Positions 1-10,374 are shown, numbered from the stretch's first letter. The stretch: 64,000 bases of DNA from Actinernus sp. WN-2022 (GCA_030867875.1 JAOWCC010000554.1:78889-142888); one strand, 5' to 3'. Made by a program: numbers and translations. Notes: generated by a model from the sequence alone, not told the origin.

Positions 1-590
1 AGTCCATGCTTTCGTAACTTGCAGATTGGACAATTGTAATGCGTTGCTCTATGGGCTGCCTAAATATCTCATTCAGAGGCTGCAATCGGTCCAAAATTGT
101 GCAGCACGTCTTGTCACTCGTACGTTTAAGTTCGCACATATTACGCCTGTGCTTCGGGGACTTCACTGGCTTCCCATAGAGCAGCGTATTATATTTAAGA
201 TTCTCCTCTTAACCTATGTCTTTAAATAATCTAGCACCGTCATACATTAGTGATCTTCTTTATATTTACTCTCCGAGAAGGAATCTTAGGTCATGTAGTC
301 AGTACTTTCTTATAGTACCAAAATCGAGCTTGAAGAGTTATGGCGATAGGATGTTCTCGGTGGCCGCCCCAAAACTTTGGAACAATCTTCCTTTAGAAAT
401 AAGACTAAGTGACTCGGTTTCTGTTTTTAAATCTCGTTATTTTTAATCACATGGTTGCATATTTCTTAGTAATGTGTTTTTAACCTTTTAGTATTTTAAC
501 TTTTTAGTAGTTTTTAATATATAGGAATTGTAAAGCGCCATAGGGCAGTTGGTGTATATGGCGCTATATAAATGTGTTATTATTATTATT
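1..590 (+). pseudogene. 3' end of a non-LTR retrotransposon (LINE), frameshifted
   Basis: The conceptual protein runs in one frame from 26 and then in another from about 216. It shows the post-catalytic region of CR1/Jockey-type reverse transcriptases: LDNCNALLYGLP, a run like VQNCAARLVTRT, then HITPVLRGLHWLPI, then NNLAPSYISDLL and finally a FGDRMFSVAAPKLWNNLP-like block. The catalytic FADD region lies left of the window. A single frame change near 216-229 breaks the ORF. The 3' tail ends in GGCGCTATATAAATG followed by a TTATTA microsatellite at 575-600, a typical LINE 3' terminus. The LINE at 35.4-36.6 kb on the other strand carries the same protein blocks, so the two belong to related families. 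Confidence 0.85.
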
Positions 591-595
591 ATTAT

Positions 596-1030
596 TATTT
601 TATTTGGGCTCGTATTGGTAGAGCTGGGAGATGTATGAACCCATCCAAGCAACATTACAATCCGGAAATCCACGAGCGCTTTCGCCAGGCTGAAGTGCAG
701 GTAGTCATGCTACCTCCAAAGGGCCACGAGGCTAACCCGACAGAGCTATTCCAAGCTATAATCCAGGCGAATGTGAAGTCCTAGATACCTCCCAATCAGT
801 CATTTCACGAATGTGGGCAAAGGAACTTTAAAGAAGCACAGTAAGCCGTATCTGATGCTCTTGGAAGGCTGAGGTTTTAACACTAATGCATTCCATGGTT
901 GGTACGAGCCACCGGCCGCCATCTTCTGTTTCGCTGGGCCAAGGATCGCATGGCGAAAAGAGTCCTCAGATGGCGTGAAAATGAGGAATCACAAGTTTTC
1001 CTTTGGCCACAGAAACTAGGAGTAGCTTAA
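596..1030 (+). pseudogene. Degenerate DDE-type transposase, C-terminal part
   Basis: One frame carries recognisable coding sequence across several stops. It starts with RAGRCMNPSKQHYNPE, then VVMLPPKGHEANPTELF (compare the LPPYSPDLNPIE block around the last acidic residue of IS630/Tc1-like DDE transposases), and ends with RWAKDRMAKRVLRW...VFLWPQKLGVA before a TAA at 1028. In-frame stops lie at 782 and at further positions up to about 890. The 5' part is cut by the LINE tail ending at about 600. The superfamily within DDE is not certain. It could also be a leftover gene of the virus-like block that follows. Confidence 0.5.
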
Positions 1031-1123
1031 CTTTTACTTACTGGGGTTTATTTGCCAGGTTCAAACCATGCATAGCTAAAAACATGATTTTCCTGTTTCG
1101 CAACGAACGTCAATTCGAATTGT

Positions 1124-1495
1124 TTGACAGGAAAACAACCATCCATAGCAATTACCAAAGACGAAATCGAATCGAACCCATCAGAACCGGCACGGGTTCG
1201 ACGTCTAGTTGGGCTCAAAGAGGAAAGACTTCCATTCGATGTCAGTGTTCGATATCTATACGCTCCTGGTGAGCTAGAAGGTGGACGAAAGCGCGCTACC
1301 GATCCTATATGGAGTTTGAAAACATATAGCATTTCACGTAGTATGGTTTCTTCGGGTCAGCCAGTCCTGTATTATTTGTATTCCATCCATGGTTCGAATG
1401 TTGCTCCGCAACGACCAACGCGTGGATTCGTGCGTGAAGAGCTACAAGTCGTACCACTTGATACCGAACTACCTCCGAATGGGAACCTAAGCTAG
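1124..1495 (+). pseudogene. Integrase C-terminal fragment, Polinton/retroviral type
   Basis: The 123-codon frame matches the C-terminal, chromo-like tail of rve-type integrases of Polinton/Maverick and related elements: a basic RVRRLVGLKEER start, a VSVRYLYAPGELEGG stretch, then DPIWSLKTYSISRS, PVLYYLY and a final RGFVREELQVVP strand. The catalytic DDE core is absent upstream, so this is a fragment and not a working gene. Its stop codon (1493-1495) overlaps the polymerase stop on the opposite strand by 9 nt, giving a tail-to-tail pair. Family recognition is from memory of such tails and is moderately secure. Confidence 0.6.
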
Positions 1496-4400
1496 TTCGT
1501 TTTGGAACAAACATATATCTTTATGCCCATGGGCTAATGTATCGATTCCATTTTCAGAAATCCAACGTTTTGTGTCCAGTGGTGAAAGGGAGATTTTATT
1601 AACTCGCAGACCATAGATCTTATGTCCAATGCTTCGCAGCATATTCATTCCATGTCTGAAGGTCTTCCTATCGAAAAGAGACTCCTTATACTGCTCGTGT
1701 CGCATGTGCTTCTTCACGACATACTTCCGTACTCCTTTAGCCTTGCGAATCTCCTTAGTGTCTGCGCATACAATCGAATACATCTTAGGTCGAAGTCCAA
1801 CGTACTCTACGATAGCGACGCCTGCACACTCATCCTTCATCTTTCCAAGAACCTTTTTATTGGTAGTGTCGTATAGCGGATGTTTTTTTGGGTAATCACT
1901 CGTATCGTATAGGTCTGCATTTTTGGCCATGTCGTCGTAGACGTCTTCAGTCTGGATCTCAAGCAGCAGTGAATCTGTGTCTGTGTAGAGCAGTTCGCAT
2001 TTATTACCATATTGAGGCTGAAGTTGGTTGTAAAAGAAATCGTACATCAGGTGTTTGGATAGGTCTAGGATGCTCATACCAACGTAAACTGGGCGGTTAA
2101 GTACGAGCCTGCTTTCATGCATGTGTAGGGCTACGAGGCCATCGTCAAAGATATTCGATCTAGCGAACGTTGGACTCGATATCAGCCGCCGAAGCTTGTC
2201 CTCCTCTCTTGCACGCACCAGCTTAACATCTACGCGCTTACGCAGATTCTCCATTGTCTTACCAAACACTGAGTTGTTCATCAGTTTGTAGAGGTCTTTC
2301 TCGAAATTGCTCGTAGCCAGTTTACGAAGGTCTGTATTCATACGTATATATGGCTCCATCCAAGGACTTTGGTCGAATCCGAGTGCTCGGTGCACCTTTT
2401 TCAATTTCATACCAAGAGAAAGATACAATTGTAGATTCCTATAGTGCAGGACGTAGCGTTCTTTGTCAAATAAATTTGGCACAAGCTTTTCAACTTCGAT
2501 GGTCGGTTGACTACGTGCTCTTTCACCTAGTAGTCCACATTGGTACTCCGACATCCATTTTTTCTGGACTTTCATACGCTCTGGGGCTAGTGGATACGCG
2601 TTGTGAGCGTCGTGGAGTTCTAGAGGATACTCAAGGTCTACCTCAAGGATATAACCTTTATCCGCATCTTTCGCGATATCAAGGATACTCAAGGTTTGTA
2701 GCTTTGCTACGTCACACCACTCGAATCCTCCAGTTGGCAATGCTTGGCTCATAGCCCATCCGTATAGGTTGTTCGCATCCAGATACTGTATGTACGTAGT
2801 GGGCTTGATTGGGTCGTATTCTGCCGCATATGGATTGTTGGCCTTTGCATGGCTTCGAATGACCATCGAAATGCCGCCTCGCATCCCTTTCTCGATGAAA
2901 AGATGCATATCGTAGTCTGTGAGCAGCTCAAGCTCTACACCTGTCTTCTTTAATAACGCATCCCACGATAGACCAGGACTCGTATAATAGCGAGCTGGGT
3001 CCAAGCCATAATTTTGCATGCATGTCGCTCGAAAGCCTTCAAACACATCTGCGAGTAAAAGTACGTCAGTTCTAAGATATAGGTCGTGGTAGTCTCCCAT
3101 AGTTTGACAATCGAATGCAGCCCAAACCTTCTGTGCGTGAGTATAGTCCTCATCTGAGATTCCTTCATCAGAAAGCTTGCTATAAAAAGCATCGCGCGGC
3201 GGTAGCTCATCCTGGAACCTCTCCCAACTGTCCATGTATTCGTATGGGTAGACGCCCTTGCGCCCAAGAAGATGTGCATTAAGGGGTGTATGCGAAACGG
3301 TTATCGGAAGGCGAGACGGGTCGAGTTGCTTTATGCTCTCTTCTCCACACTGGGGGCAAGTCCCCACTAGCTCCCAAGCCTCGTTAATGACAACCAGCTC
3401 ATCCTTATCGCATCGTTTACATTTGCCCGCTGCCTCTATAGTACTACAAACTAATTTGTCTAGCGACCCCAAGAGAAATTGGGCGCTATCAATGAACCGG
3501 AGGTTACCAAGTGAGAATGAAATGTACTTTTCCATGTTATTGGGTATGCAATTTATCTGCCCCTCTACTTTGGAAATAGACTGCATTAAGAGATGAGAAT
3601 CGTATCCCCGCAAATTATGGAAGACTACTGGTATTATGGTCTTCTTTGGGTCTATCCGCAGGAGTAGATTACAGGCATTGTGTGCTGCTCCACGATACTT
3701 TCCAGTAATGTGACAGTGATCGCGAACCGAGTCCCCATTAAGAGATTTCTGACAAATGTGGCAAATGGTTGCACCGCGGTGGGCTATAATGTCATCTCGA
3801 GTCATGCGTAGGACTTTACATTTAGATAGGGCTGCCTTAACTTTCTGTTCTTCTTGTCGTATTGCCTCCAGGAACGTTTCTGTAGCATTGGGCCCTCTAT
3901 AGACGACTGGAGTCTCTGTATGGCCATCACATCTCACAACAATGTAGCCGAATCCGCAAGCCTCATGTAGTTGAGTTTTCTGGGTGTTGCTCTTATTTGG
4001 ATCGAGCTCTGGTGCCAGCTCTGGTCCTTCGATCTTGGTTGTCAGTGCCTCGAAATCGGCGTAAATGATGTAAGGAACCTTCATCTGTTTGTGCCAGTTC
4101 TGAAAGGATAGCTTGTTATTACCCTCTTCAGGCATCTCGACTCTAACTGCTGTTTGTCCTATACCTTTGCATTCTGGGGAGTGTTTTTCGAGTAGATCTT
4201 TTCGGCAGTATCCGTGGAGACACCTCTCGCAGAAGTGCTTCCTTTCGCGGTGCTTGCTCTGATCGTAGAGAAGCCGATTCAAATCCTTGATCCGGGCGTA
4301 GTGATACTTTCCGGATTTCTCTATTAGCAATAGGTTGATGCGTTGGATGTCCCCGCATTGCTTGGTAATCCTATAGACAATCACACCTTTCTCCCAGCCG

Positions 4401-5197
4401 AAGACATTGATTGCAAGGTTGTTTTGCTTCTCGACTCTGCAAATCTGTGATATGGGTGTTGGTGCATCGATTCCTGTAAAGTCTAGGCCGTCGTCTATAG
4501 GATACTTAGATGGTCTTTGAGCATTAATCTCGACGGGAAAGAGCGCTGATCGTAGTGCCCATCTTAGGCAGTTATCATCCTTATTTTGAACATTAATTAC
4601 AGCCTTCTTGTTTTGGACTTCTTTAGGAAGTGAAATGTATGAGCCTCCTCGTAGTGGTTGGTATCGCGCTATGTCGAGCCAAAGCAGAACTACTCGGTCT
4701 ACCACCCATCCTGAGTCTCTATGTATTCATTTCTCAAGTTTTTCTTGGATCGCAGGAAAAGACTTGTCTAGCGCGGAATTGATTTCGTGGGACTGCAATA
4801 GAACCTCCTGATAATGACGAAATACTGCGTCGATGAATTCTGTGCTACCATCAAGGTTGTACTTTATTAGATCTACTCTCAGGGCGAGCTGGAACTTCAC
4901 GCCTTTTAGATTGGCGATCTCTTCCTCTAGTTTTTCGTGGATTGTATGGCGTACACCATTTAAGAAAGCCATTGGGTCTGCACCAAGTTCGTGACCCTCT
5001 GGAACATCCATCTGCCAGCCTCGTAAGAAATTACCAATGACCCATTTAGTTTGTTTGAATACTAGTGGGACAATTTTTTGGGGAATTAATGGTCGTATTA
5101 AACGTCTTTCTATCGTTTCGGGGATCGGTTCATCAAGGATGTTGCGCGCCTGTTCATATACATCTAGTACGTCTCTCTGATAATTATCGTATGCCAT
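1487..5197 (-). pseudogene. polB: Protein-primed family B DNA polymerase (Polinton/adintovirus-like), one in-frame stop
   Basis: The gene reads from ATG 5197 to a TAG at 1487 in one frame, interrupted only by a TGA at 4727-4729, where relatives usually have Trp. That leaves 156 codons upstream and 1,072 downstream. Numbering from the downstream part, Exo I is YADFEAL (about 215), Exo II HNLRGYDSHL (363), Exo III YLRTDVLLLADVF (543), Pol A YLDANNLYGWAM (641), Pol B KLMNNSVFGKTMEN (807), Pol C YTDTDSLL (907) and the KMKDE lysine motif follows (955). Between Exo I and Exo II sits a zinc-binding endonuclease-VII-like insert (CHIC...DHCHITGKYRGAAHNACN), and a C4 ribbon lies near 429-453. All catalytic residues appear intact. 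It would replicate the element's DNA from a protein primer. The stop means it is inactivated, unless read through. Protein-primed B polymerase with integrase is the Polinton signature. Confidence 0.9.
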
Positions 5198-5224
5198 ATT
5201 TACTATTGGTATACTATTAGATAT

Positions 5225-5602
5225 CTATTCTCTAATAGGTGGATTTGTTGTAATAAGTTCAGTCAATACGACGTTGAAATCCTTTCTAGCCCTCCTACCT
5301 ATACGCATCAGTTCTCTGATAGGTAAATTCTTCATAGCAAGTTCAGTCGATACGTCGTTGAAATCCTTTCTAGCCCTCTTACCTTTACGCATCAGGTTTA
5401 TCTGTGCGTTTACATTGCCGCACGGGCGACAAAGTCGCGTCTCTGCTTGAGTCCCAACTCCACACTCACGGCAGGGGTATGGCTCAAACGATCCTTCTCT
5501 GATCTGTTTTCGATGTTGCTTACAACACTCAAATAAACAACTCTTACCGCAAATAGTTCGCCTACCGATTGTTAACCATCGACACTGATTATGTCCTCGC
5601 AT
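5225..5602 (-). CDS. Small Cys-rich zinc-binding-like protein of the virus-like block
   Basis: The ORF has 125 codons, ATG 5600-5602, and lies 27 nt upstream of the polymerase start on the same strand. The N-terminal 65 residues hold closely spaced cysteines (CGKSCLFECC, then CRECGVG and CRPCG), consistent with one or two zinc-binding sites. The C-terminal half is a tandem duplication of 28 residues: KRARKDFNDVSTELAMKNLPIRE and its near copy. Similar small Cys-rich ORFs accompany polymerases of this kind in cnidarian elements, but I know no function. The shared motif TTCTCTAATAGG (plus strand) ends 31 nt before this ATG, exactly as for the polymerase, which supports both starts. Confidence 0.6.
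   Translation of the reverse strand: MRGHNQCRWLTIGRRTICGKSCLFECCKQHRKQIREGSFEPYPCRECGVGTQAETRLCRPCGNVNAQINLMRKGKRARKDFNDVSTELAMKNLPIRELMRIGRRARKDFNVVLTELITTNPPIRE
5228..5239 (-). promoter_or_regulatory. Shared upstream motif, polymerase copy
   Basis: The plus-strand sequence TTCTCTAATAGG (minus strand CCTATTAGAGAA) ends 31 nt before the polymerase ATG at 5197. The same 12-mer with the same spacing stands before the Cys-rich ORF, and a close copy lies upstream of the ankyrin gene. It is inferred to be an element-specific promoter or initiator. Confidence 0.45.
5228..5395. repeat. Two-copy 84-bp direct tandem repeat
   Basis: Units 5228-5311 and 5312-5395 are about 85% identical by eye. Each begins with TTCTCTRATAGG and runs through the C-terminal coding part of the Cys-rich ORF. 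Because 84 is divisible by 3, the duplication keeps the ORF open and adds 28 residues. It also doubles the upstream motif of the polymerase gene. Confidence 0.85.
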
Positions 5603-5632
5603 TTTTTATGGCTGGTAACATAATGGTGCCAT

Positions 5633-5729
5633 TTCTCTAATAGGGATTTATTAATGGTTGCATAAAATTGGCCGGTTTTTTTTATTGGGGGTAGTTCTTA
5701 GTAAGGGAATAATGGGGGGTTATATGAGG
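5633..5729 (-). promoter_or_regulatory. Putative promoter module of the Cys-rich ORF
   Basis: On the minus strand the module holds a TATA-like CCTCATATAACCCC (5716-5729), about 70 nt of A/C-rich sequence with ACCATTAATAAA, then CCTATTAGAGAA (5633-5644), 31 nt before ATG 5602. It is plainly homologous to the module at 6609-6694. It overlaps the stop codon of the ankyrin ORF at 5720. Confidence 0.45.
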
Positions 5730-6489
5730 TCTGAATATTCGTTCTCTAGTTCGTACTGGAAGAAGTACTCAACGAGACACTTAACGATACCGTAATGACC
5801 ATTATCGTAGGCATAACGTAGTGCGTGGTCGGCGTCCGTATCATAATCGAAGGGATAAAAGTACTCAATAATCAATTTAACAACGTCAAGAAAGCCGTTT
5901 CTACTGGCCTTGGATAGCATACCACCATCGAATACATCATAGAATCCATTATCATCATCTATGGGGATCTGGGAGTGCTTAATGAGAAACTTAACGATAT
6001 CGATATTACCATTTTCGCATGCGTAGCATAATGCACAGGCGATGTGTATAGCTAGTATATTGAACTGGAAGCGCTTAATTAGCCACTTAACGATACCAAA
6101 ATTATTATCCATACATGCATTGATTAGTACGTCCCCAAAATAGATATGCTCGGTTTCGTTGTCATCGTCGCCGTCGTCGTCGTAGTAGTATGCTTTAAAA
6201 CCATTATAGCTATAGCTATGTCCTACTATGATACCACGTTCGTTGTCGTATATGTCATTCTCGGAAATATCGAAGATCTTAACCAAATTATCTCTCTCAT
6301 CATCGTTACAAACGGCGCTAAAACCATAAAGGACTACTCGTCTACGGAATTCTTTGTCTGCGTTTTCGTAGCGTGCTAGAGATGCGGCATCGTTTAGATG
6401 TTTTGAAGTCGAAGCAATAGCGGCAAATGACCAGCATACTCTACGATCTTAGTCAAGATTTCTATAGGGACGCATAATATATTAGTCAT
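5720..6489 (-). pseudogene. Ankyrin-repeat protein with an F-box-like N-terminus, frame change between them
   Basis: The main frame is open from 6448 to the stop at 5720. It encodes at least four ankyrin repeats of the style seen in giant-virus proteins: LINACMDNNFGIVKWLIK, LCYACENGNIDIVKFLIK, LSKASRNGFLDVVKLIIE and LRYAYDNGHYGIVKCLVE. An acidic linker (DDDGDDDNE) precedes them. This frame has no ATG near its start. A second frame begins at ATG 6487-6489 with MTNILCVPIEILTKIVEY, which looks like the first helix of an F-box. The expected second half, SFAAIASTSKHLNDAA, is in the main frame just past 6440. A one-base change near 6430-6445 would explain the split, and so would programmed slippage. 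F-box plus ankyrin proteins of viruses recruit SCF ubiquitin ligases; here that is only inference. Confidence 0.6.
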
Positions 6490-6608
6490 AGTATTTATAT
6501 ACTTCAGATATTTCGACATAGTGGTTGTGACATTAGGACGGTACAATATATTGGCCATAGTATATTGATATAGTAACTGTGATACGACCTCATAATATGA
6601 TGAATCAT

Positions 6609-6694
6609 ATCTCTAATAGGGGTTTATTAATGGTCGCATTAAATGTGTGTTGGCTATGGTTCTTACTGGGGGAATAAAAGGGGCTTATATAAGG
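6609..6694 (-). promoter_or_regulatory. Putative promoter module upstream of the ankyrin gene
   Basis: The minus-strand order matches 5633-5729: CCTTATATAAGCCCC (6680-6694), then a spacer with ACCATTAATAAA, then CCTATTAGAGAT (6609-6620). A further TATA-like copy, CCTTATTTAAGCCC, lies at about 6745-6760. The distance to ATG 6489 is 120 nt, longer than for the other two genes, and the interval contains a diverged repeat of about 70 bp. Confidence 0.4.
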
Positions 6695-6760
6695 AACAAA
6701 TTTCAACGATTTTTTTCGTGGGAGTAGGGATATACGATGGGAGAAAAAGGGCTTAAATAA

Positions 6761-8792
6761 GGATGTGTTCCAGTCCCCCCATCATACATACTACTCATGT
6801 GTCATATCCAGCTAGCAAGTGCCAAACGTAAAGTCCACAACAATATATCGTTCCTATGCAGCAACAGGATAAAATGGAATTGTACCTTTACCAACATAAG
6901 CTTTCCATGTTTGTAGTAAATTTACTATAATTTCAGACATTCAGTTAGAAACTGACACATCTACACGATGAGCTTTACCGTGTATAACATCTTGCAGGAG
7001 CCCATAACCAGGAACGTCCATATTATTTTTCTATATAGCTGTCACAGCATTTTTACAAGTTGAGCAATTTTTATATTATTTTCCGCGCCAATTTGAGGAT
7101 TGTAGGCTTGGCAGAACAAAATATGCCTCATTAGCTACTTTTGTTATACAAATAACACGGCAGTAGTAGGAGAGGGATGGAATTAGCCTCCTTTTTAGGG
7201 CAGTATGCTAATTTTTAGGGCGCGCTCATTAATTCGGATGACGTCACAATCCTACAGTCTTGGGCTCAGGACTAAAATGCGACGTACCTGATCAGAATTG
7301 CGGCGTATGCATAAATTAAAGTTGCGCTCTCATTGAAGTAGTGGGCTCATGAATAAAATGCGGCGTACTAGATCAATAAAATAAAATAAAATAATTTCTG
7401 TGAATGAGGTCATCGATCTATTCGGGCATGTTTGGGTAAAGCATATTGTTTGGGGTCGTCTATAAAACCAAGAGCGATGAATGAAAAAAGTAATAAATAT
7501 CTCGCAATATCGAAACCCCTTCGTATCGTAAATAGTAAGAACAAAATACTCGTGATAGGCTCTAAACTGTCTTTATTATTTTCCTTTACAGTTAATAACT
7601 CATAAGATAATTGTATACAAAATCCTGTATGGTTCATAAGAGCAACTTTGCTATTGTCCTTAGGGATTAGCGATAACTGAAGGGCCATCAGTACAGTTTG
7701 ATAGAAACAATAGTCCTATTGTTTTGAGGAAAACTCTTGAGATGTAAATTCTTCTCTAAAACTGAACTATAATTACCATACGAATAAAAACAAACTCAAC
7801 TCTGAAATGAAAGGCGTTCAAGGAAAAACGATCACCGTGGATGAAGTTGAACACGTCGAAAGAAACAAAGCATTTCACAGAATATCAAGTATTATACATT
7901 TGGTGTATGCTGCACTCTGTGAAGAACGATTTATGTTTCATTGATTTCTTTCTTGTTGACAAATGCTGCTTAACTTGGATAAGCTAACAATTAGAAGGGG
8001 AAAACAATATTTTGTGGTCAATGTTTTTCTTGTTCTAAGTTAGTAGTCTGATTAAACTTCAGTTCGTATCGCAATACGTTTATCGCCAGAAAAAAAAATG
8101 GATATGCGCTTTTGAAGTATTTACCCTTTATGGAGCTATACAGTAATTGTATGGAACTATAATTTTCATATTTCAATATTTTCGCGTACGTTAACATTCC
8201 CAGGCTACACTCCCGCGTACTTGGACTCGTTGTTACAGACAAATATATGGAAACCTGAAAACACGATTGCACGCTTCTCAGCACAGCTACATCCATCAAA
8301 GTTTGATCAGTTAATCTTTTACCTGGTATCGTAAGTTTGTAGACGGTGAATATTTCAGAAATTCGATTTTACGGAAATTATTTGACAATGAATTCCCATA
8401 CAAACACTGTATTTCGCGCCATGTTTGCACCCATTTCCAAATGTCGGTGAAACTCGCTTGGCAATTTGGCCATTTATCGCTTTGTTTCAATCATCTCTAT
8501 TTTAGCCAACGTCTAAGCTGTTCGACAGTATAATACTCGGACTCTCTTTCGAAATATAATACAGGAAAGCCATCATTTCTAGTAGATTAGTCAGAGGACG
8601 AACTGGAGTGCTCGTCAATTCTTGCAAGTTCTAACGCGAAAAGTGGTTTGTTTGTCCGAGTCTTGGCGGGGGGTCTAAATTTTGTGACGTCATCTGTGCG
8701 CAGCCCTATTCCGTGCAAGAGCCGTTTAATCGGAATATTTGTAGTTTATTTCTAGTAAATTAGGGGCCTTCGACATAGTCGAAATATCCCGC
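6761..8792. other. Intergenic, no convincing gene
   Basis: A half copy of the 40548-40718 MITE starts at 6995 (CAGGAGCCCATAACCAGGA) with no right end found. A short direct repeat of about 35 bp (GGGCTCAnGAnTAAAATGCG) occurs at 7262 and 7344. An open frame on the minus strand at 7410-7688 (92 codons, hydrophobic stretch SILFLLFTIRRGFDIARYLLLFSFIALGF in two parts) could be an exon of a membrane protein, but I do not recognise it. Nothing else supported. Confidence 0.4.
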
Positions 8793-8796
8793 TTAA

Positions 8797-9068
8797 AGTG
8801 CCTATCACCCTTTTGCAATTTTGATAGCTTATAATTATGAACTTCCGAAAAGTTTTGAGTAATGCATTAATGAGATGACGTCTACCCAGGTTTTCGACCC
8901 AGGCTTTTAGTTACGCGGTCATGGGTCAGGAAAGGTCACATTTACACGATTTCAAACAAGCGTAGAACATAAAGTATTCACTTTAAACCAAAACTTTATT
9001 CACAGAAGTACTCAAAACTTTACGGAGGTTCATAAGCTATCAAAATTGCAAAAAGGGTGATAGGCACT
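8797..9068. mobile_element. Non-autonomous TTAA-type element (MITE)
   Basis: Terminal inverted repeats of about 62 bp start AGTGCCTATCACCC and end GGGTGATAGGCACT. Both ends are flanked by TTAA (8793-8796 and 9069-9072), the target duplication of the piggyBac and Kolobok superfamilies. The 272-bp element has no coding capacity. Confidence 0.85.
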
Positions 9069-9072
9069 TTAA

Positions 9073-9687
9073 CGTGCAACGGACGTTTAGTGGGGAGGGC
9101 GTTAGGGCGTGGACGTTAGTTTAGGACATTTAAAACAAAACACATTTTCATACATAGAAGTACACTTTTTTAATAAAAAGTTTCCGAAATGAGCTCGTAC
9201 GAGATTTCGAGGTACAGTAAGAGTTGTTTACAAGCGAACTCCTGTGTATAAATTTCGTAATGTCATATAGTCTCTTCGTGATCACAAAACACTTTGGCAG
9301 TGCATGCTTTAATTGGGTAAGGGAGAGTCCATTTTGCTTGTTTGTTTATTTTTCTGATCATTACAGTAATTATCAGGTCAACATTAGAGGCATGATATAC
9401 AATTTTGTATTTATATAATTTGGTATGACAAAAAATGGAAATCCCAATATACATAACTAGCCTCCTCTGCAGGCAAACCCTAATTATAATCGGGAAAAAT
9501 CGAGAAAAGATTTGAAACGGGAATTGTTCCCTAATCTAGAAATTACATACACTTTTCTTAAGCCTACAAAAGAGTTGACAATTAGTTGAAACTACAGTAT
9601 ACCATCATAAGCTATCATCCTTCCTGGTCAAAGGAGCATGATATTGCAAGACGGTTGATGAAAAATTGTCTAAGCACTAGTGTGTGC
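9073..9687. other. Intergenic, nothing recognised
   Basis: AT-rich sequence with short unrelated open frames on both strands. No domain, repeat or RNA signal is seen. Confidence 0.4.
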
Positions 9688-9691
9688 TTAA

Positions 9692-10374
9692 AGGGATACC
9701 CGAGTGAAAAACACATTAGGGCTCAAAAGCATCTTTCAGATGTACTTTGTTTAGAAAATGTATTAAAATTTGATAAAACGTTTTCAGAGTTAAGAAAATT
9801 ATATAGCTCCAATAACACATAAGTTTCGAAACCAATGCCAATATCAATATTGTCATAATGTACCTTAGTCTTGCGTTTAAGGCTTACAAGTTCCATACAA
9901 AAACACACAGCGAATCTTGACATCATAGCACAACACCAGTATAGCACTACTCCACTAGCTCGGTAGTCGCCTTTTGTTGTTCGTCTGATATTCTCGCCTT
10001 CCACATGCTTTTCTTCGTCCTCCCAGTCTTCTGAACTTCTCTCACAACATCGTCTTCATCATATTTTTGTTCTAGTACGAAATTGCTCTGCCATATCGAT
10101 GAAAATCTACTCTAATTCCGAGCGTGTGAAAATTCTACAAAGAAAACAAGTCGCTACAAGTTAGCCGCAAGACTCCGGTGGGACGAAGTGACGTAAAAAT
10201 CGTCACAGGAATTAATGTCAACAAAATGGCGGCGCCCAGGTCTTCGCGGGACCAACTTTGAGGGGCTCGTTCTCAACTCTGAAAAAGTTTTATCAAATTT
10301 TAATACATTTTCTGAACAAAGTACATCTGAAAGATGCTTTTGAGCCCTAATGTGTTTTCCACTCGGGTATCCCT
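9692..10374. mobile_element. Second TTAA-type element with about 105-bp TIRs
   Basis: The left end begins AGGGATACCCGAGTG and the right end is CACTCGGGTATCCCT. Both abut TTAA (9688-9691 and 10375-10378). The inverted arms stay alignable for about 105 bp with few differences. The 683-bp body has no transposase, so it is non-autonomous. Confidence 0.87.

Noticed and set aside
1003..1332. Overlapping frames on both strands near the integrase
   Set aside because: They are shadows of the integrase frame and lack any domain.
7410..7688. 92-codon hydrophobic frame on the minus strand, exon-like
   Set aside because: No family recognised, no partner exons with matching phase, and AT-rich DNA easily yields hydrophobic frames.
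9586..9822. Plus-strand open frame
   Set aside because: It spans the TIR of the TTAA element at 9692, and its mirror image recurs at 10154-10399; it is repeat, not gene.
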